Source: Nocardia iowensis (GTDB taxonomy: Bacteria > Actinomycetota > Actinomycetes > Mycobacteriales > Mycobacteriaceae). From it: a stretch of DNA of 64,000 nt. A model generated the notes under the pieces. The model worked only from the letters and a program-made list of their open reading frames with translations, searched no databases and had not been told where the DNA came from. Positions 52,008 to 63,400 of the stretch are shown in pieces. Every line of letters begins with the position of its first letter. Within the stretch, counting starts at the first letter, position 1. The position numbers were made by a program, and so were the translations under genes. The stretch covers positions 1,798,001-1,862,000 of the forward strand of contig NZ_CP078145.1 of assembly GCF_019222765.1 (NCBI RefSeq), read 5' to 3'.

Positions 52008-53272
52008 CCTACGACGCCGATATACGCGACGTCATCTCACGCACGCGTGAATATTGGGACCTCGAGTACTTCGCGGCCTGGACCGGCGCCGTGTCGGGAG
52101 GCGTCGATATCGGTGCAGCACGGCTCAGGTTCGAGCACGACGAGTGTATGGCGAAGATCAACCGCATGGAGGAGCGGCTACTGCAGTTCACCGAGGGCAG
52201 TGACGTCGCGTTCGGCCGACTGATCGAGGAGCTGACCGCACATCGTGAGCGGATGAAGACTCTGCACGAAGGAGGTGATCTCGGCCTGCTGCACACCCTC
52301 CTCAGCGGCTGGACCGGATCAGCAGCCGAGAACTTCCGGATCCACGGCGGGGCCGAGTTCCCGCAGAATTGGGCGAATCAAGTCACGTATCTGAACGGCC
52401 TCATCGCTGCCGCCGGAGGCTGGGACGGATTGGTCTCCTCGGCCCGTCGAAGCGCGTATGACATCGCCGAACTCGCCAGCGAGAACGACAGCGGCTCCGG
52501 CGGGGCCCGCAACCTCGTCTTGATCACCGCGGCCGTCCTCGCCGGTATCGCTGCGCTCGAAATGCCCGCCCTCGCGGCGGCGACGATCAGCGTCGTCGGC
52601 TCGCTACTGGGGTCATATGCCCCGGACGAACCCCCACCGGAGAATACCGAGTACGACGTCCACGGTTGGGGTCTCGAGCGAATCACACGAGCCGTCGATG
52701 CCCTCGACGAGCTGCTCGAGGAGGTCGGCCACACCCGAACCGCCCTGTACAACACCGTGCACAGCGTTTTCGAAACCATTCCCCCCGAGGAGATCACGCT
52801 GGGTAGCACGAGGACCTACAGCCAGCGTCCATACCAAGAAGACGGTGCCGTAGTCGCCGTTGACATCGCAAAGCTGCGGTTGGCGGGACAAGATGTATTC
52901 CCGCACTTGGCGGTGGGGTTCGAACTCGCATATCGCGATATTCGCGATAGTGTCGATGCGTGGGGCCGGGCGGCGTTCAACACTCCTTTGATCGGAGCGG
53001 GCAAAGCCCAATGGGACCAGCTCAGCGACACCCTCCTCGACTGCATCCGTGACTCCCGCGACTACCTTCGCCGCCTCGGCGATCACTTCACCGAGGCTGC
53101 GGCGTTCTACTATGAAAGCGAAGAACAATCCCGCGCCGCAATCGACCGCGAGTACGAGAGCCGGCAAGCGGAGTGGGTTGCACGTGACCGAACCGAAGAA
53201 GCAAACCTCGAAACCCTCGCGCCGGACCGCTTGCCACGCCCCGATATGCGCGACAAGGAAAACCTCAGCTAG
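52004..53272 (+). CDS. WXG-type protein, possible type VII secretion substrate
   Basis: 422 residues from ATG 52004, overlapping the upstream stop. The first ~150 residues form a helical hairpin-like region with LLSGWTGSAAENFRI, a Trp-x-Gly turn as in WXG100/PPE-like substrates. A hydrophobic stretch VLITAAVLAGIAALEMPALA may insert in a membrane. The C-terminal half is helical again and ends near AAFYYESEEQSRAAIDREYE, where YYESE fits the YxxxD/E type VII export signal. No EccC or other ESX machinery is in the window. Function is unknown; a toxin domain is not evident. Confidence 0.65.
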   Translation: MTYDADIRDVISRTREYWDLEYFAAWTGAVSGGVDIGAARLRFEHDECMAKINRMEERLLQFTEGSDVAFGRLIEELTAHRERMKTLHEGGDLGLLHTLLSGWTGSAAENFRIHGGAEFPQNWANQVTYLNGLIAAAGGWDGLVSSARRSAYDIAELASENDSGSGGARNLVLITAAVLAGIAALEMPALAAATISVVGSLLGSYAPDEPPPENTEYDVHGWGLERITRAVDALDELLEEVGHTRTALYNTVHSVFETIPPEEITLGSTRTYSQRPYQEDGAVVAVDIAKLRLAGQDVFPHLAVGFELAYRDIRDSVDAWGRAAFNTPLIGAGKAQWDQLSDTLLDCIRDSRDYLRRLGDHFTEAAAFYYESEEQSRAAIDREYESRQAEWVARDRTEEANLETLAPDRLPRPDMRDKENLS

Positions 53273-53346
53273 TAACCGCCCGGTGTCAGGCAAGACATGA
53301 GCGGTCGCCAGCATCGACGTAGCTGCCGCGTGCCCATGGGGTGCAT

Positions 53347-53496
53347 CGCTCTTTTGGGTCGCTGTCTGGATGGCGCGCAGAGCAGTCTTGATCCGTCGGA
53401 TGCTTTGTGGTTGCCGCAGTGTGCGGTGTCGATCGTCAATGATCGGTCGCGGGTGTGTGGGCCGCGGGGCTCCTCGACGAACCAGCACGCGGCCCG
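53347..53496 (-). repeat. Repeat copy 2: frameshifted copy of the decayed coding fragment
   Basis: On the minus strand GPHTRDRSLTIDTAHCGNHK is in one frame, and IRRIKTALRAIQTATQKS in another, so this copy of the copy-1 fragment has a deletion and a frameshift. Bases 53422-53469 are identical to 47732-47779. Copy 2 starts exactly where the AbrB-like relic stops making sense, which suggests a recombination breakpoint at about 53496. Confidence 0.7.
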
Positions 53497-53499
53497 TCG

Positions 53500-53773
53500 C
53501 TGGTGACACGGGACTCGGATGTATCCGCCGCTGGTGACGGCTGCCGTGGTCACACGGACGGATGAGTAGAACACCGGAATCGGTGTCGGCTACTTCCAGG
53601 CGAATGGCGGGGGAGCACCCTAGCGCTGTCAGGATGTGCTTGTCAGCGATTCGGCCAGGTTCGCCCGAGGACGACACGCCGTAGCTGAGATCGCCGTCAG
53701 CTACCCGGACAATCTGGGCAGTGGGTACCGGACAGTGGATCAATTCCGGCGGCGGCGCATGTGCGGTGTTCAT
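53500..53773 (-). pseudogene. Relic of an AbrB/SpoVT-like DNA-binding protein
   Basis: From ATG 53773 the frame gives PPPELIHCPVPTAQIVRVAD, then GRIADKHILTALGCSPAIRL and DSGVLLIRPCDHGS. This resembles the swapped-hairpin AbrB-like proteins found beside integrases in actinobacteria. Near 53540 the frame shifts and VTSGGYIRVPCHQRR follows in the next frame before the repeat begins. The C-terminal half is lost. Between 53774 and 53939 I see nothing. Confidence 0.5.
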
Positions 53774-53939
53774 TCGCACCCGGCTCGGCGAATCTCTCGG
53801 GCGTCATCAGAGAGGTGGGTGCCGCCGGATCTGACAGAAGTATGCGCAGCTCAGCATGGGTAGCCACGGGCCAGGCTCAGGGGGTGCGACTGCTCTCCGA
53901 GGCGTGGCATGAACAGGCGTCACCACTGCGGTGAATCTG

Positions 53940-54021
53940 TGCGCGAGAGGGGACTTGAACCCCTACGTCCGTGGACACCAGAACCTAAATCTGGCGCGTC
54001 TGCCAATTTCGCCACTCGCGC
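53940..54021 (-). tRNA. tRNA-Leu (anticodon UAG)
   Basis: The minus strand folds as a class II tRNA: acceptor stem GCGCGAG/CTCGCGC, D arm GGCGAAATTGGCAGAC, anticodon stem CCAGA/TCTGG with loop TTTAGGT (anticodon TAG), a variable arm GTCCACGGAC, and T arm AGGGGTTCAAGTCCCCT. Discriminator A lies at 53940; CCA is not encoded. It reads CUN leucine codons. The tRNA borders the accessory-looking 44-54 kb region, and tRNA 3' ends are frequent integration sites. Confidence 0.95.
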
Positions 54022-54136
54022 GTGATGGTACGACCGTCCAAACTCTACCGGGCTTGACCGACTTCGCGAAGCTCCGGGCGGGCGTGGCGTACTGGTCAGT
54101 AACCCTACCAGGGATTATAACGATTAGATAACTGTC

Positions 54137-54157
54137 AACATGAGGGGCGCTCATGTT
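54137..54157. promoter_or_regulatory. Inverted repeat 1 upstream of fas
   Basis: AACATGAG-GGGCG-CTCATGTT is a perfect inverted repeat with 8-bp arms. It is the best of three related sites between the tRNA and fas. Other than these sites, 54022-54408 shows no gene. Confidence 0.65.
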
Positions 54158-54192
54158 TCCTACGTGTTAGTAACCCGGTGGACCAGCGCGTT

Positions 54193-54217
54193 CAAACATG
54201 AGGAAGGGTCACGTTTG
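54193..54217. promoter_or_regulatory. Inverted repeat 2 upstream of fas
   Basis: CAAACATGA and TCACGTTTG, separated by seven bases (54202-54208), form 9-bp arms with one mismatch. The core AACATGA-N7-TCAYGTT has the same spacing as repeat 1, which argues for one shared DNA-binding protein. Confidence 0.6.
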
Positions 54218-54274
54218 CCTTCATTCTGGTACGCCCGTACATGAATACTCGGCGGTAGAGGCCTAGGCGACGAG

Positions 54275-54300
54275 CAAACGTGAGGCTTTCCTCATGATTT
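54275..54300. promoter_or_regulatory. Inverted repeat 3 upstream of fas
   Basis: AACGTGA (54277-54283) and TCATGAT (54292-54298), with eight bases between them, are a weaker copy of the same motif. The three copies lie 58 and 83 bp apart, all within 280 bp of the fas start. Confidence 0.5.
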
Positions 54301-54408
54301 TGTGCCATCCTCGCCGTTATCAGGCCCCAACGCTGAGGAACACCTGCGCACCGGAGGGAGCGGCGTGTCTCGGAGGGCATGTCGCCAGGAGAAGGAAGTC
54401 GAATCGTC

Positions 54409-57400
54409 TTGACGATCAACGAGAGCACCGAGACCGGTACCGGACCGAGCGCGAAGGTGGTCGCCGCCGCCCAGGGGGGCGGGAACCGATCGCCGCTGTT
54501 GGATCGCCTGCTGAGCGGGACGCCCTACGCGCTCGCCTTCGGCGGACAAGGCGCCCAGTGGCTCGATGAACTGGAAGAGATCGGCCGCGACAGCGCGCTG
54601 GAGCCCGAATTGACCGCATTGGTCAACGAGGCGGAAGCGCTGCTGGAACCCGTTGCGGCACAATTGCTCGTGGTCCGCCCCGTCGGCTTCGACCCGATCG
54701 GGTGGATGCTCGAGGATGAACTGGTCGACACCGATCAGGGTGAGGTTTCCGCGGCCCCGTCGCCGCGGGTATTGCGTTCGGCTGCCGTGTCGATGCCCGG
54801 CGTGCTGCTCTCGCAGATAGCGGCGATGCGTGCGCTGCGGCTGCAGGGCCTGGATCCGACCCAGCACGCGCCGGTGGCCATCGTCGGCCACTCGCAGGGC
54901 AGGCTGGCGGCGACCGCGGTCGAGGCCGGTGGCAGGCGCGACGCCGAGCTGCTTGCGGTGGCGCAATTGATCGGTGCCGCAGCGGGTCTGGTGGCGCGGC
55001 GCCGCGGCTTGATGCCGGTGGGCGAGCGCTCGCCGATGGTCGCGGTGTCGCACGTCGACCCGGCACAGCTGCGCGCGGTGGTGGCCGAGGTATCCGAAGG
55101 CGTCGATCCGGCCGCGGCCGCGGTGGTGTCTATTCGCAACGGACGCAGGCGCGCGGTGCTCTCCGGTACACCGGCACAGCTGGAGCGGGTGCGGCAGCGC
55201 TGCGCGCAGATCCATGACGAGCAGACCCGCGAGCGCGACACCAAGGTACGCGGCGGCGCCATCTTCGCTCCGGTCTTCGAGGACGTGGCCGTGGACGTCG
55301 CGTTCCATCACCCGGCGCTGGCCGACACGGTCGATCTGGTGACCTCATGGGCGAACCAGTGCGGGCTGGACGCGGCACTGGCGGGCTCGCTCGCGCAGGA
55401 GATCCTGGTCGATCCGATCGACTGGGTGGAGATCGTCGACGGCATGGTTGCCGCGGGCGCGCAATGGATTCTGGACCTCGGCCCCGGCGATCTGCTGTCC
55501 CGGTTGACCGGCGGCTCGCTGAAGGGCACCGGCGTCGGCATGGTCGCCGCCGCGACCAGGGCGGGGCAGCGGAGCCTGCTCACCCCGGGCGCCGCGCCGG
55601 AAACAGCCGCGCCGTGGACGGCGTTCGCGCCGCGTCCGGTGCGCCTGCCGAACGGGCGGATCGTGGTGGAGACCGCGTTCACTCGGCTCACCGGTCGTTC
55701 GCCGATTCTGCTGGCGGGCATGACACCTACCACCGTCGACGCGAAAATCGTTGCGGCGGCGGCGAATGCGGGACACTGGGCGGAGCTGGCCGGTGGTGGC
55801 CAGGTGACCGAGCAGATTTTCGCCGATCGGGTCGCCGAGCTGAAGACACTGCTGCAGCCGGGTCGCGCGGTCCAGTTCAACTCGCTGTTCCTCGACCCCT
55901 ACCTGTGGAAGTTGCAGCTGGGCGGCAAGCGCCTGGTGCAGAAGGCCCGCGCCGCGGGCGCACCGTTCGACGGCGTCATTGTCACGGCGGGCATTCCGGA
56001 GCTCGACGAATCCGTCGCGCTGATCAAGGAACTCACCGAGGTCGGCATCTCGCATGTCGCGTTCAAGCCGGGCACCGTCGCCCAGATTCGCGCCGTGCTG
56101 CGGATCGCCGCCGAGGTGCCGGACTACCCGGTGATCATGCACATCGAGGGTGGCAAGGCGGGCGGGCACCACTCCTGGGAAGACCTGGACGACCTGCTGC
56201 TGGAGACCTACGCCGAACTGCGCAACCACGAGAACGTCGTGGTCTGCGTCGGTGGCGGCATCGGAACCCCCGAGCGCGCAACGGAATACCTGACCGGCGA
56301 GTGGGCCACCGCGCACGGCTACCCGGTGATGCCGCTGGACGGCGTGCTGGTCGGCACGGCCGCCATGGCGGCGCTGGAGGCGACCACCGCGGCCGAGGTG
56401 AAGCAGCTGCTCGTCGACACACCCGGCACCCCCGACTGGGTCGGTGCCGGCACCGCGTCCGGCGGAATGGCCTCGGGCCGTAGCCAATTGGGCGCCGACA
56501 TCCACGAGATCGACAATGCCGCCTCGCGGACCGGCCGACTGCTCGACGAGGTCGCCGGTGACGCCGACGCCGTCGCCGCACGCCGGGACGAGATCATCGC
56601 GGCGCTGAACGCCACGGCCAAGCCGTATTTCGGCGATGTGGCGTCGATGACCTACCTGGACTGGCTGGAGCGCTACATCGAGCTCGCGGTCGGCCTGGAC
56701 CGCCGCAAGGACTTCGACTGCGGCAGCGATATCGGCGACGCGATCACCGAAGCCACCCGTTCGGTGTGGCTCGACATCACCTGGCGCGACCGTTTCGCGG
56801 AAATGATGCGCCGCACCGAATCTCGCCTGCATCCCGCCGATCGCGGCGAGATCCCGACGCTGTTCGCCGCCGACGAGGACTTCGAGAACCCGGTCGGCGC
56901 GCTGTGCAGGCTGAAGGAGCAGTACCCGGTCGCCGAGCGGACGCTGCTGCATCCGGCCGACGTCCCGTTCTTCGTCTCGCTCTGCAAGACCCCGGGCAAG
57001 CCGGTCAACTTCGTGCCGGTCGTCGACGCTGATGTGCGCCGCTGGTGGCGTTCGGATTCGTTGTGGCAGGCCCATGATCCGCGTTACTCGGCCGACCAGG
57101 TGTGCGTCATTCCCGGCACCGTCTCGGTCGCCGGCATCACCCGCGTCGACGAGCCGGTCGGCGAACTGCTCGACCGGTTCGAACAGGACACGGCGTACTC
57201 GCTGGTGCGCGCCGGTGTGGTGCCGGTGGCGATCGACGCCCGCCGGGTCGCGGGCGTGACCACCGGGCCGATCGACACCGTGCTCGCCGCGCCGGACATC
57301 GAATGGTCAGGGCGCACCACCGTCAACCCGGTACACCGGCTCGGTGACCTGGCCGACTGGACCGTGGACGGCAAGGGCGCGGTGCACCCGCCCAGCGGGG

Positions 57401-60400
57401 CCACGCTCACCGAGACCACCGGCCCCGAAGGCGACAACGCCTATGTTGAACTGACCGTTCCGCTGTTGGGCAGCAACGTGGTTCGCATTCGCATCACGGT
57501 GCCGACCGCCACCTACAACGGCGGCGCTCCGGTCGTCACCGAGGCCGACGCGCACGACGCGATGACCGCGATGCTCGCCGTCGCCGCCGGGCAGCCGCTG
57601 CCCGAGGTGAAGGGCAAGGTCGCCCACCTCAACATCGCCTGGACCCCCGATCTCATCGCCGACCACGCCGGGGTGACCGGCTCGGGCCTGCCCATGGCGC
57701 TGAGCACGCTCGGCCGCACCGTCCCCGACGTGCTGGTCGGCGCCTGCTGGCCCGCCGTGTTCGCCGTTCTCGGCGCGGCGCGGGCGGCCGACGGCGCGAG
57801 CGTCATCGAGGGCATGCTCGACCTGGTCCACCTGGACCACCAGATCGAGCTGGCGGGCGAATTGCCCACCAGCGCGAGCGTTCTCGCGGTGCGGGCGGAG
57901 GCGGGCGAGACGCTCGACACCGACCTCGGCCGCGTCGTCGAGGTGCGGGTGCGCATCGCGGGCATGCTCGACCGCCCGGAAACCGGGCTGTCCATGCCGA
58001 CGGTCGCCACCCTGACCGAGCGTTTCGCCATCCGCGGCCGCAACGGTGCGGGCGAGCTGACCGATCCGCCGCGCGCGGCGGGCACGCTGTCCGACGCCGC
58101 CACCGACACCCCGCGGCGCCGTCGTCGCGACGTCACCGTTGTCGCGCCGCGCAGCATGCACGCGTTCGCCGCGGTGTCCGGTGACCACAACCCGATCCAC
58201 ACCAGCGATGCCGCCGCCAAGCTGGCCGGTCTCGGCAGCCCGATCGTGCACGGCATGTGGCTCTCGGCCGCGGCGCAGCACGCGGTCTCGGCGGTGGACC
58301 CGGAAAGCACGGTCCCGCCCCGGACCGTGACGGCGTGGACCACCCGTTTCCTCGGCATGGTCCGTCCCGGCGCGGAGATCGACGTGCGCGTCGAGCGCAT
58401 CGCCGTCGACGCGGGCAGCGAGATCGTCGAGGTCTCCTGCCGGACCGCGGGCGATCTGGTGATGACCGCGACCGGGCGCACCGCCGCGCCGAAGACGGTC
58501 TACGCGTTCCCCGGCCAGGGCATCCAGCGCAAGGGCATGGGCCTGGACGCGCGCACCCGTTCGAAGGCCGCCAAGGCGGTCTGGGAGCGGGCCGACAAGC
58601 ACACCCGCGAGGCGCTCGGCTTCTCCATCCTGGCCGTCGTCCGCGACAACCCGACCTACCTCAAGGCCCGCGGCGTCGAGCACCGGCACCCGGACGGCGT
58701 GCTGCACCTGACCCAGTTCACCCAGGTCGCCATGGCGGTCCTCGGTGTCGCCCAGGTGGCCGAGCTGCGCGAGGCCGGTGCCTTCGTCGAGGGCGCGATG
58801 CTGGCCGGACACTCGGTCGGTGAGTACAACGCGCTCGCCGCGGTCGCCGGAGTGCTGCCGCTGGAGGCGGTGCTCGAGGTCGTGTTCCAGCGTGGCTCCG
58901 CGATGCACGAGCTGGTGCCGCGGGATGCCAACGGCCGCAGCGACTATCGGATGGCGGCCATCCGCCCCTCGCAGATCGGGCTGCCCGACGACGAGGTGAT
59001 CGACTTCGTGACCCGCATCGGCGAGCAGGCGGGCGAGTTCCTCGAGGTCGTCAACCTGAACTTGCGCGGCTCGCAGTACGCCATCGCGGGCACGGTGGCC
59101 GGGCTCGAAGCACTGGAGGCCGAGATCGACCGGCGCCGTGCGGAATTCGGCGGTAAGCGGGCGTTCATCCTGGTGCCCGGCATCGACGTGCCGTTCCACT
59201 CCACGGTGCTGCGCAAGGGTGTTCCGGAGTTCCGGCACAAGCTCGAGCAGCTGCTGCCCGAGGATCTGCACCCGGAGATCCTGCTCGGCCGCTACATTCC
59301 GAACCTGGTGCCGAGGCCGTTCTCGTTGGAGCGCAAGTTCATCCAGGAAATCGCCGACCTGGTGCCGTCGGAGCCGCTCGCCGCGGTTCTCGCCGACTTC
59401 GAGGCGTGGTCGGCGCGGCCGGTCGAGCTGTGCCGGGTCGTGCTGGTGGAACTGCTCGCGTGGCAGTTCGCGAGCCCGGTGCGCTGGATCGAGACGCAGG
59501 ACCTGCTGTTCACCGACACCGCGCACGGCGGCCTCGGGGTCGAGCGGTTCGTCGAAATCGGTTTGGGCGCAACGCCTACCGTGGCGAACCTGGCCACTCA
59601 GACACTGAAGCTGCCCGCGTTCAGCGGCGCGACGGTGGAGGTGCTCAACATCGAGCGCGAGGCCGCGATCGTCTACGCCACCGACACCGATCCCGCGCCC
59701 GTCGACGAACCCGCCGACGAGCCGATCGAAACCGCGTCGGCCGCAACGCCTACCGCCGCTCCGACGGCGGCTCCGGCGCCCGCACCGAGCTCCGGCGGAC
59801 CGCGCCCGGACGACATCGCGTTCACCGCCGCCGACGCCACCCGCGTGCTCATCGCGCTGTGGACCAAGCTGCGGCTGGACCAGATCGGCCCGGTCGACAC
59901 CATCGAGAGCCTGTGCGACGGCGTTTCCTCGCGGCGCAACCAGCTGCTGGTCGACCTCGGCACGGAGCTGTCGCTCGGTGCCATCGACGGTGCCGCCGAC
60001 GCGGACATGGGTGCGCTGTCGGTGACCGTGGAGCGGCTTGCCCGCACCTACAAGCCCTTCGGCTCGGTGCTCTCCGATTCGATCGGCGACCACCTGCGCA
60101 AGGTGTTCGGTCCGTCCGGCAAGCGGCCCGCCGCGATCGCCGAGCGGGTGAAGAAGGTCTGGGAGCTCGGTGACGGCTGGGCCAGCCACGTCACGGCCGA
60201 GGTCTCGCTCGGCACCAGGGAAGGTGCCAGCGTGCGCGGTGGCGACCTCGGCGGGCTGGTCCCCGGCGCCCTCGGCGATGCCGCCTCGGTCGATGCCGCC
60301 ATCGACGCCGCCGTCCAAGCCGTCGCCGCGCGCCGCGGTGTCGCGGTGTCGCTGCCCTCGGTGGGTGGCGGCGGCGGTGGCACCGTCGACGCGGCCGCGC

Positions 60401-63400
60401 TCGGTGAATTCACCGAGCAGATCACCGGCCGCGACGGGGTGCTCGCCACGGCCGCGCGGGTGGTGCTGGAACAGCTCGGCCTGACCGAGCGGGTGTCCGC
60501 GCCGACGGCCACCGACGACTCGCTGGTCGACCTGGTCTCGGCCGAATTGGGTTCGGACTGGCCGCGTTTGGTCGCGCCCGCCTTCGACGCACGCAAGGCC
60601 GTGCTGCTCGACGACCGGTGGGCCACCGCCCGCGAGGACCTGGCCCGGTTGTGGCTCGGCGACGACGCCGAGACCGCGGAACTGCCGGTCACCGGCTTCC
60701 TGGGCGCGGGCGAAGCCGTTGCGGCGCAGGCCAACTGGTGGCGCGAGCGGGCCAAGCACGAGGCCCGTTCGGTGCTGGCCGGTGTGTACGAGCGCATCGC
60801 GACGGCGGCGCTGAGCACCGAGGATCGCGGCGTCTGGTCCGCGGATATCGCGGTGATCACCGGTGCCAGCAAGGGTTCCATCGCGGCGGCCGTGACCGGG
60901 CGGCTGCTCGGCGGCGGCGCGACCGTGGTGGTCACCACGTCGAGCCTGAACGACGACCGCCTGAGCTTCTACCGGAAGCTGTACCGGGACAACGCCCGCC
61001 ACGGTGCCGCGCTCTGGGTGGTGCCCGCGAACATGGCGTCCTACCAGGACATCGACGCGCTGATCGAATGGGTCGGCACCGAACAGGTCGACAATGCCGG
61101 TGGCGCGAAGATCAAGACCAAGGACGCGATGACGCCGACCCTGCTGCTGCCGTTCGCGGCGCCGCGGGTGGCCGGTGACCTCGCCGACGCCGGAGCCCGC
61201 GCGGAAATGGAAATGCGCGTGCTGCTCTGGTCGGTGGAGCGGCTGATCGGTGGCCTGTCCGCCCTCGGCGCCGACCACGACGTCGACGCGAAACTGCATG
61301 TGGTGCTGCCGGGTTCGCCCAACCGCGGCCTCTTCGGCGGTGACGGCGCCTACGGCGAATCGAAGGCCGCGCTCGACGCGGTGGTCGCCAAGTGGCGGGC
61401 CGAGAAGTCGTGGTCGACCCGGGTCACCCTGGTACACGCGATGATCGGCTGGGTGCGTGGCACCGGCCTGATGGGCCACAACGACCCGATGGTCGCGGCC
61501 GTGGAGCAGGCAGGCGTACACACCTGGTCCACCACCGAGATGGCCGACGAGCTGCTCAAGTGGTGCACCTCGCGTGCCCGCCAGGTCACCACCGCCGGCC
61601 CGCAGCAGATCGACCTGACCGGCGGATTGGCCAGGGCCAAGCTGGATCTGCCCGCACTGGCCAAGCAGGCCGCGGAGCAGGCAGCCGAGGAGGACGTGGC
61701 AGTCGATGCGGCGGCCACGATTCCGGCGCTGCCGGCGCCGCCGACCATGTCGTCGGTGCTTCCGGTGCCCGAATGGGGCACGGTCACCACCGATCTCGCC
61801 GACATGGTGGTCATCGTCGGCGCCGGTGAGCTCGGCCCGTACGGTTCGGCGCGCACCCGGTTCGAGATGGAGGTCGAAGACCAGCTCTCGGCCGCAGGCG
61901 TGCTCGAGCTCGCCTGGACCACCGGCCTGGTCACCTGGGAGAACGACCCCAAGCCCGGCTGGTACGACGCCGAAACCGGCGACTACGTCCCGGAACACGA
62001 GCTGGCCGACAAGTACCACGACGCGGTGGTCGCCCGCTGCGGCGTGCGCCGCTACGGCGACGACGGCGCCATGATCGACAACAGCGCGCCGCTGATGACG
62101 TCGGTGTTCCTGGACCAGGACCTGACCTTCACCGTCGGCGGCGAGGCCGAGGCCCGCGCCTTCCACGAGGCCGACCCCGAGCACACGGTCATCGTGCCGG
62201 TGGCGGATTCGGCCGACTGGACGGTGACCCGCAAGGCGGGCACCGAGATTCGGGTACCACGCCGCGCCAAGCTGTCGCGCACCGTCGGCGGCCAGATCCC
62301 CAGCGGCTGGGATCCGACCATCTGGGGCATCTCGGCCGAGATGGCGAATTCGGTGGACCGGGTCGCGCTGTGGAACGTCGTCTGCACGGTGGACGCGTTC
62401 ATCAGCTCGGGCTTCAGTCCTGCCGAACTGATGAGCTGGGTGCACCCGAGCCTGGTCGCCAACACTCAGGGCACCGGCATGGGCGGCATGTCCTCGATGC
62501 GCTCGCTCTACGTCGACAACCTGCTCGGCGAGTCGCGGCCGAACGACATCCTGCAGGAGGCGTTGCCGAACGTCGCGCTGGCCCATGTGGTGCAGTCCTA
62601 CGTCGGCAGCTACGGCGCCATGGTGCACCCGGTGGCGGCCTGCGCCACCGCCGCGGTGTCGGTGGAAGAGGGCGTCGACAAGATCCGCCTCGGCAAGGCC
62701 GAGCTGGTCGTCGCCGGTGGTTTCGACGATCTCGGCATCGAGGGCATCGTCGGCTTCGGTGACATGTCGGCCACCGCGGACTCGGCGGCCATGCGCGCCA
62801 AGGGCATCAGCGACCGGTACTTCTCCCGCGCCAACGATCGCCGCCGCGGCGGGTTCGTGGAATCGCAGGGCGGCGGCACCGTGCTGCTGGCCCGCGGTGA
62901 CGTGGCGGTGGAGATGGGTCTGCCGGTGCTCGGTGTGGTCGCCTTCGCGCAGTCCTTCGCCGACGGCGTGCACACCTCCATCCCGGCGCCCGGCCTCGGC
63001 GCGCTCGGTGCGGGGCGTGGCGGCCGCGAATCCCGGTTCGCCGCCGAGCTGCGCAAGCTCGGTGTCGGGCCGGACGATATCGCCGTCGTCTCCAAGCACG
63101 ACACCTCCACCGCGGCCAACGACCCGAACGAGTCCGAGCTGCACACGCGGCTGGCCACGGCGATCGGCCGGTCCGAGGGCGCACCGCTGTTCGTCATCTC
63201 GCAGAAGAGCCTGACCGGACACGCCAAGGGCGGCGCGGCCGCGTTCCAGCTGATCGGCCTGTGCCAGGTGCTGGAAAACGGTGTGGTGCCGCCGAACCGG
63301 AGCCTGGACTGTGTCGACGACAAGATGCAGGCGTACCCGCACCTGGTGTGGGCGCGCGAGCCGCTGCGCTTCGGCGACCGGTTCTCGCTCAAGGCGGGTC

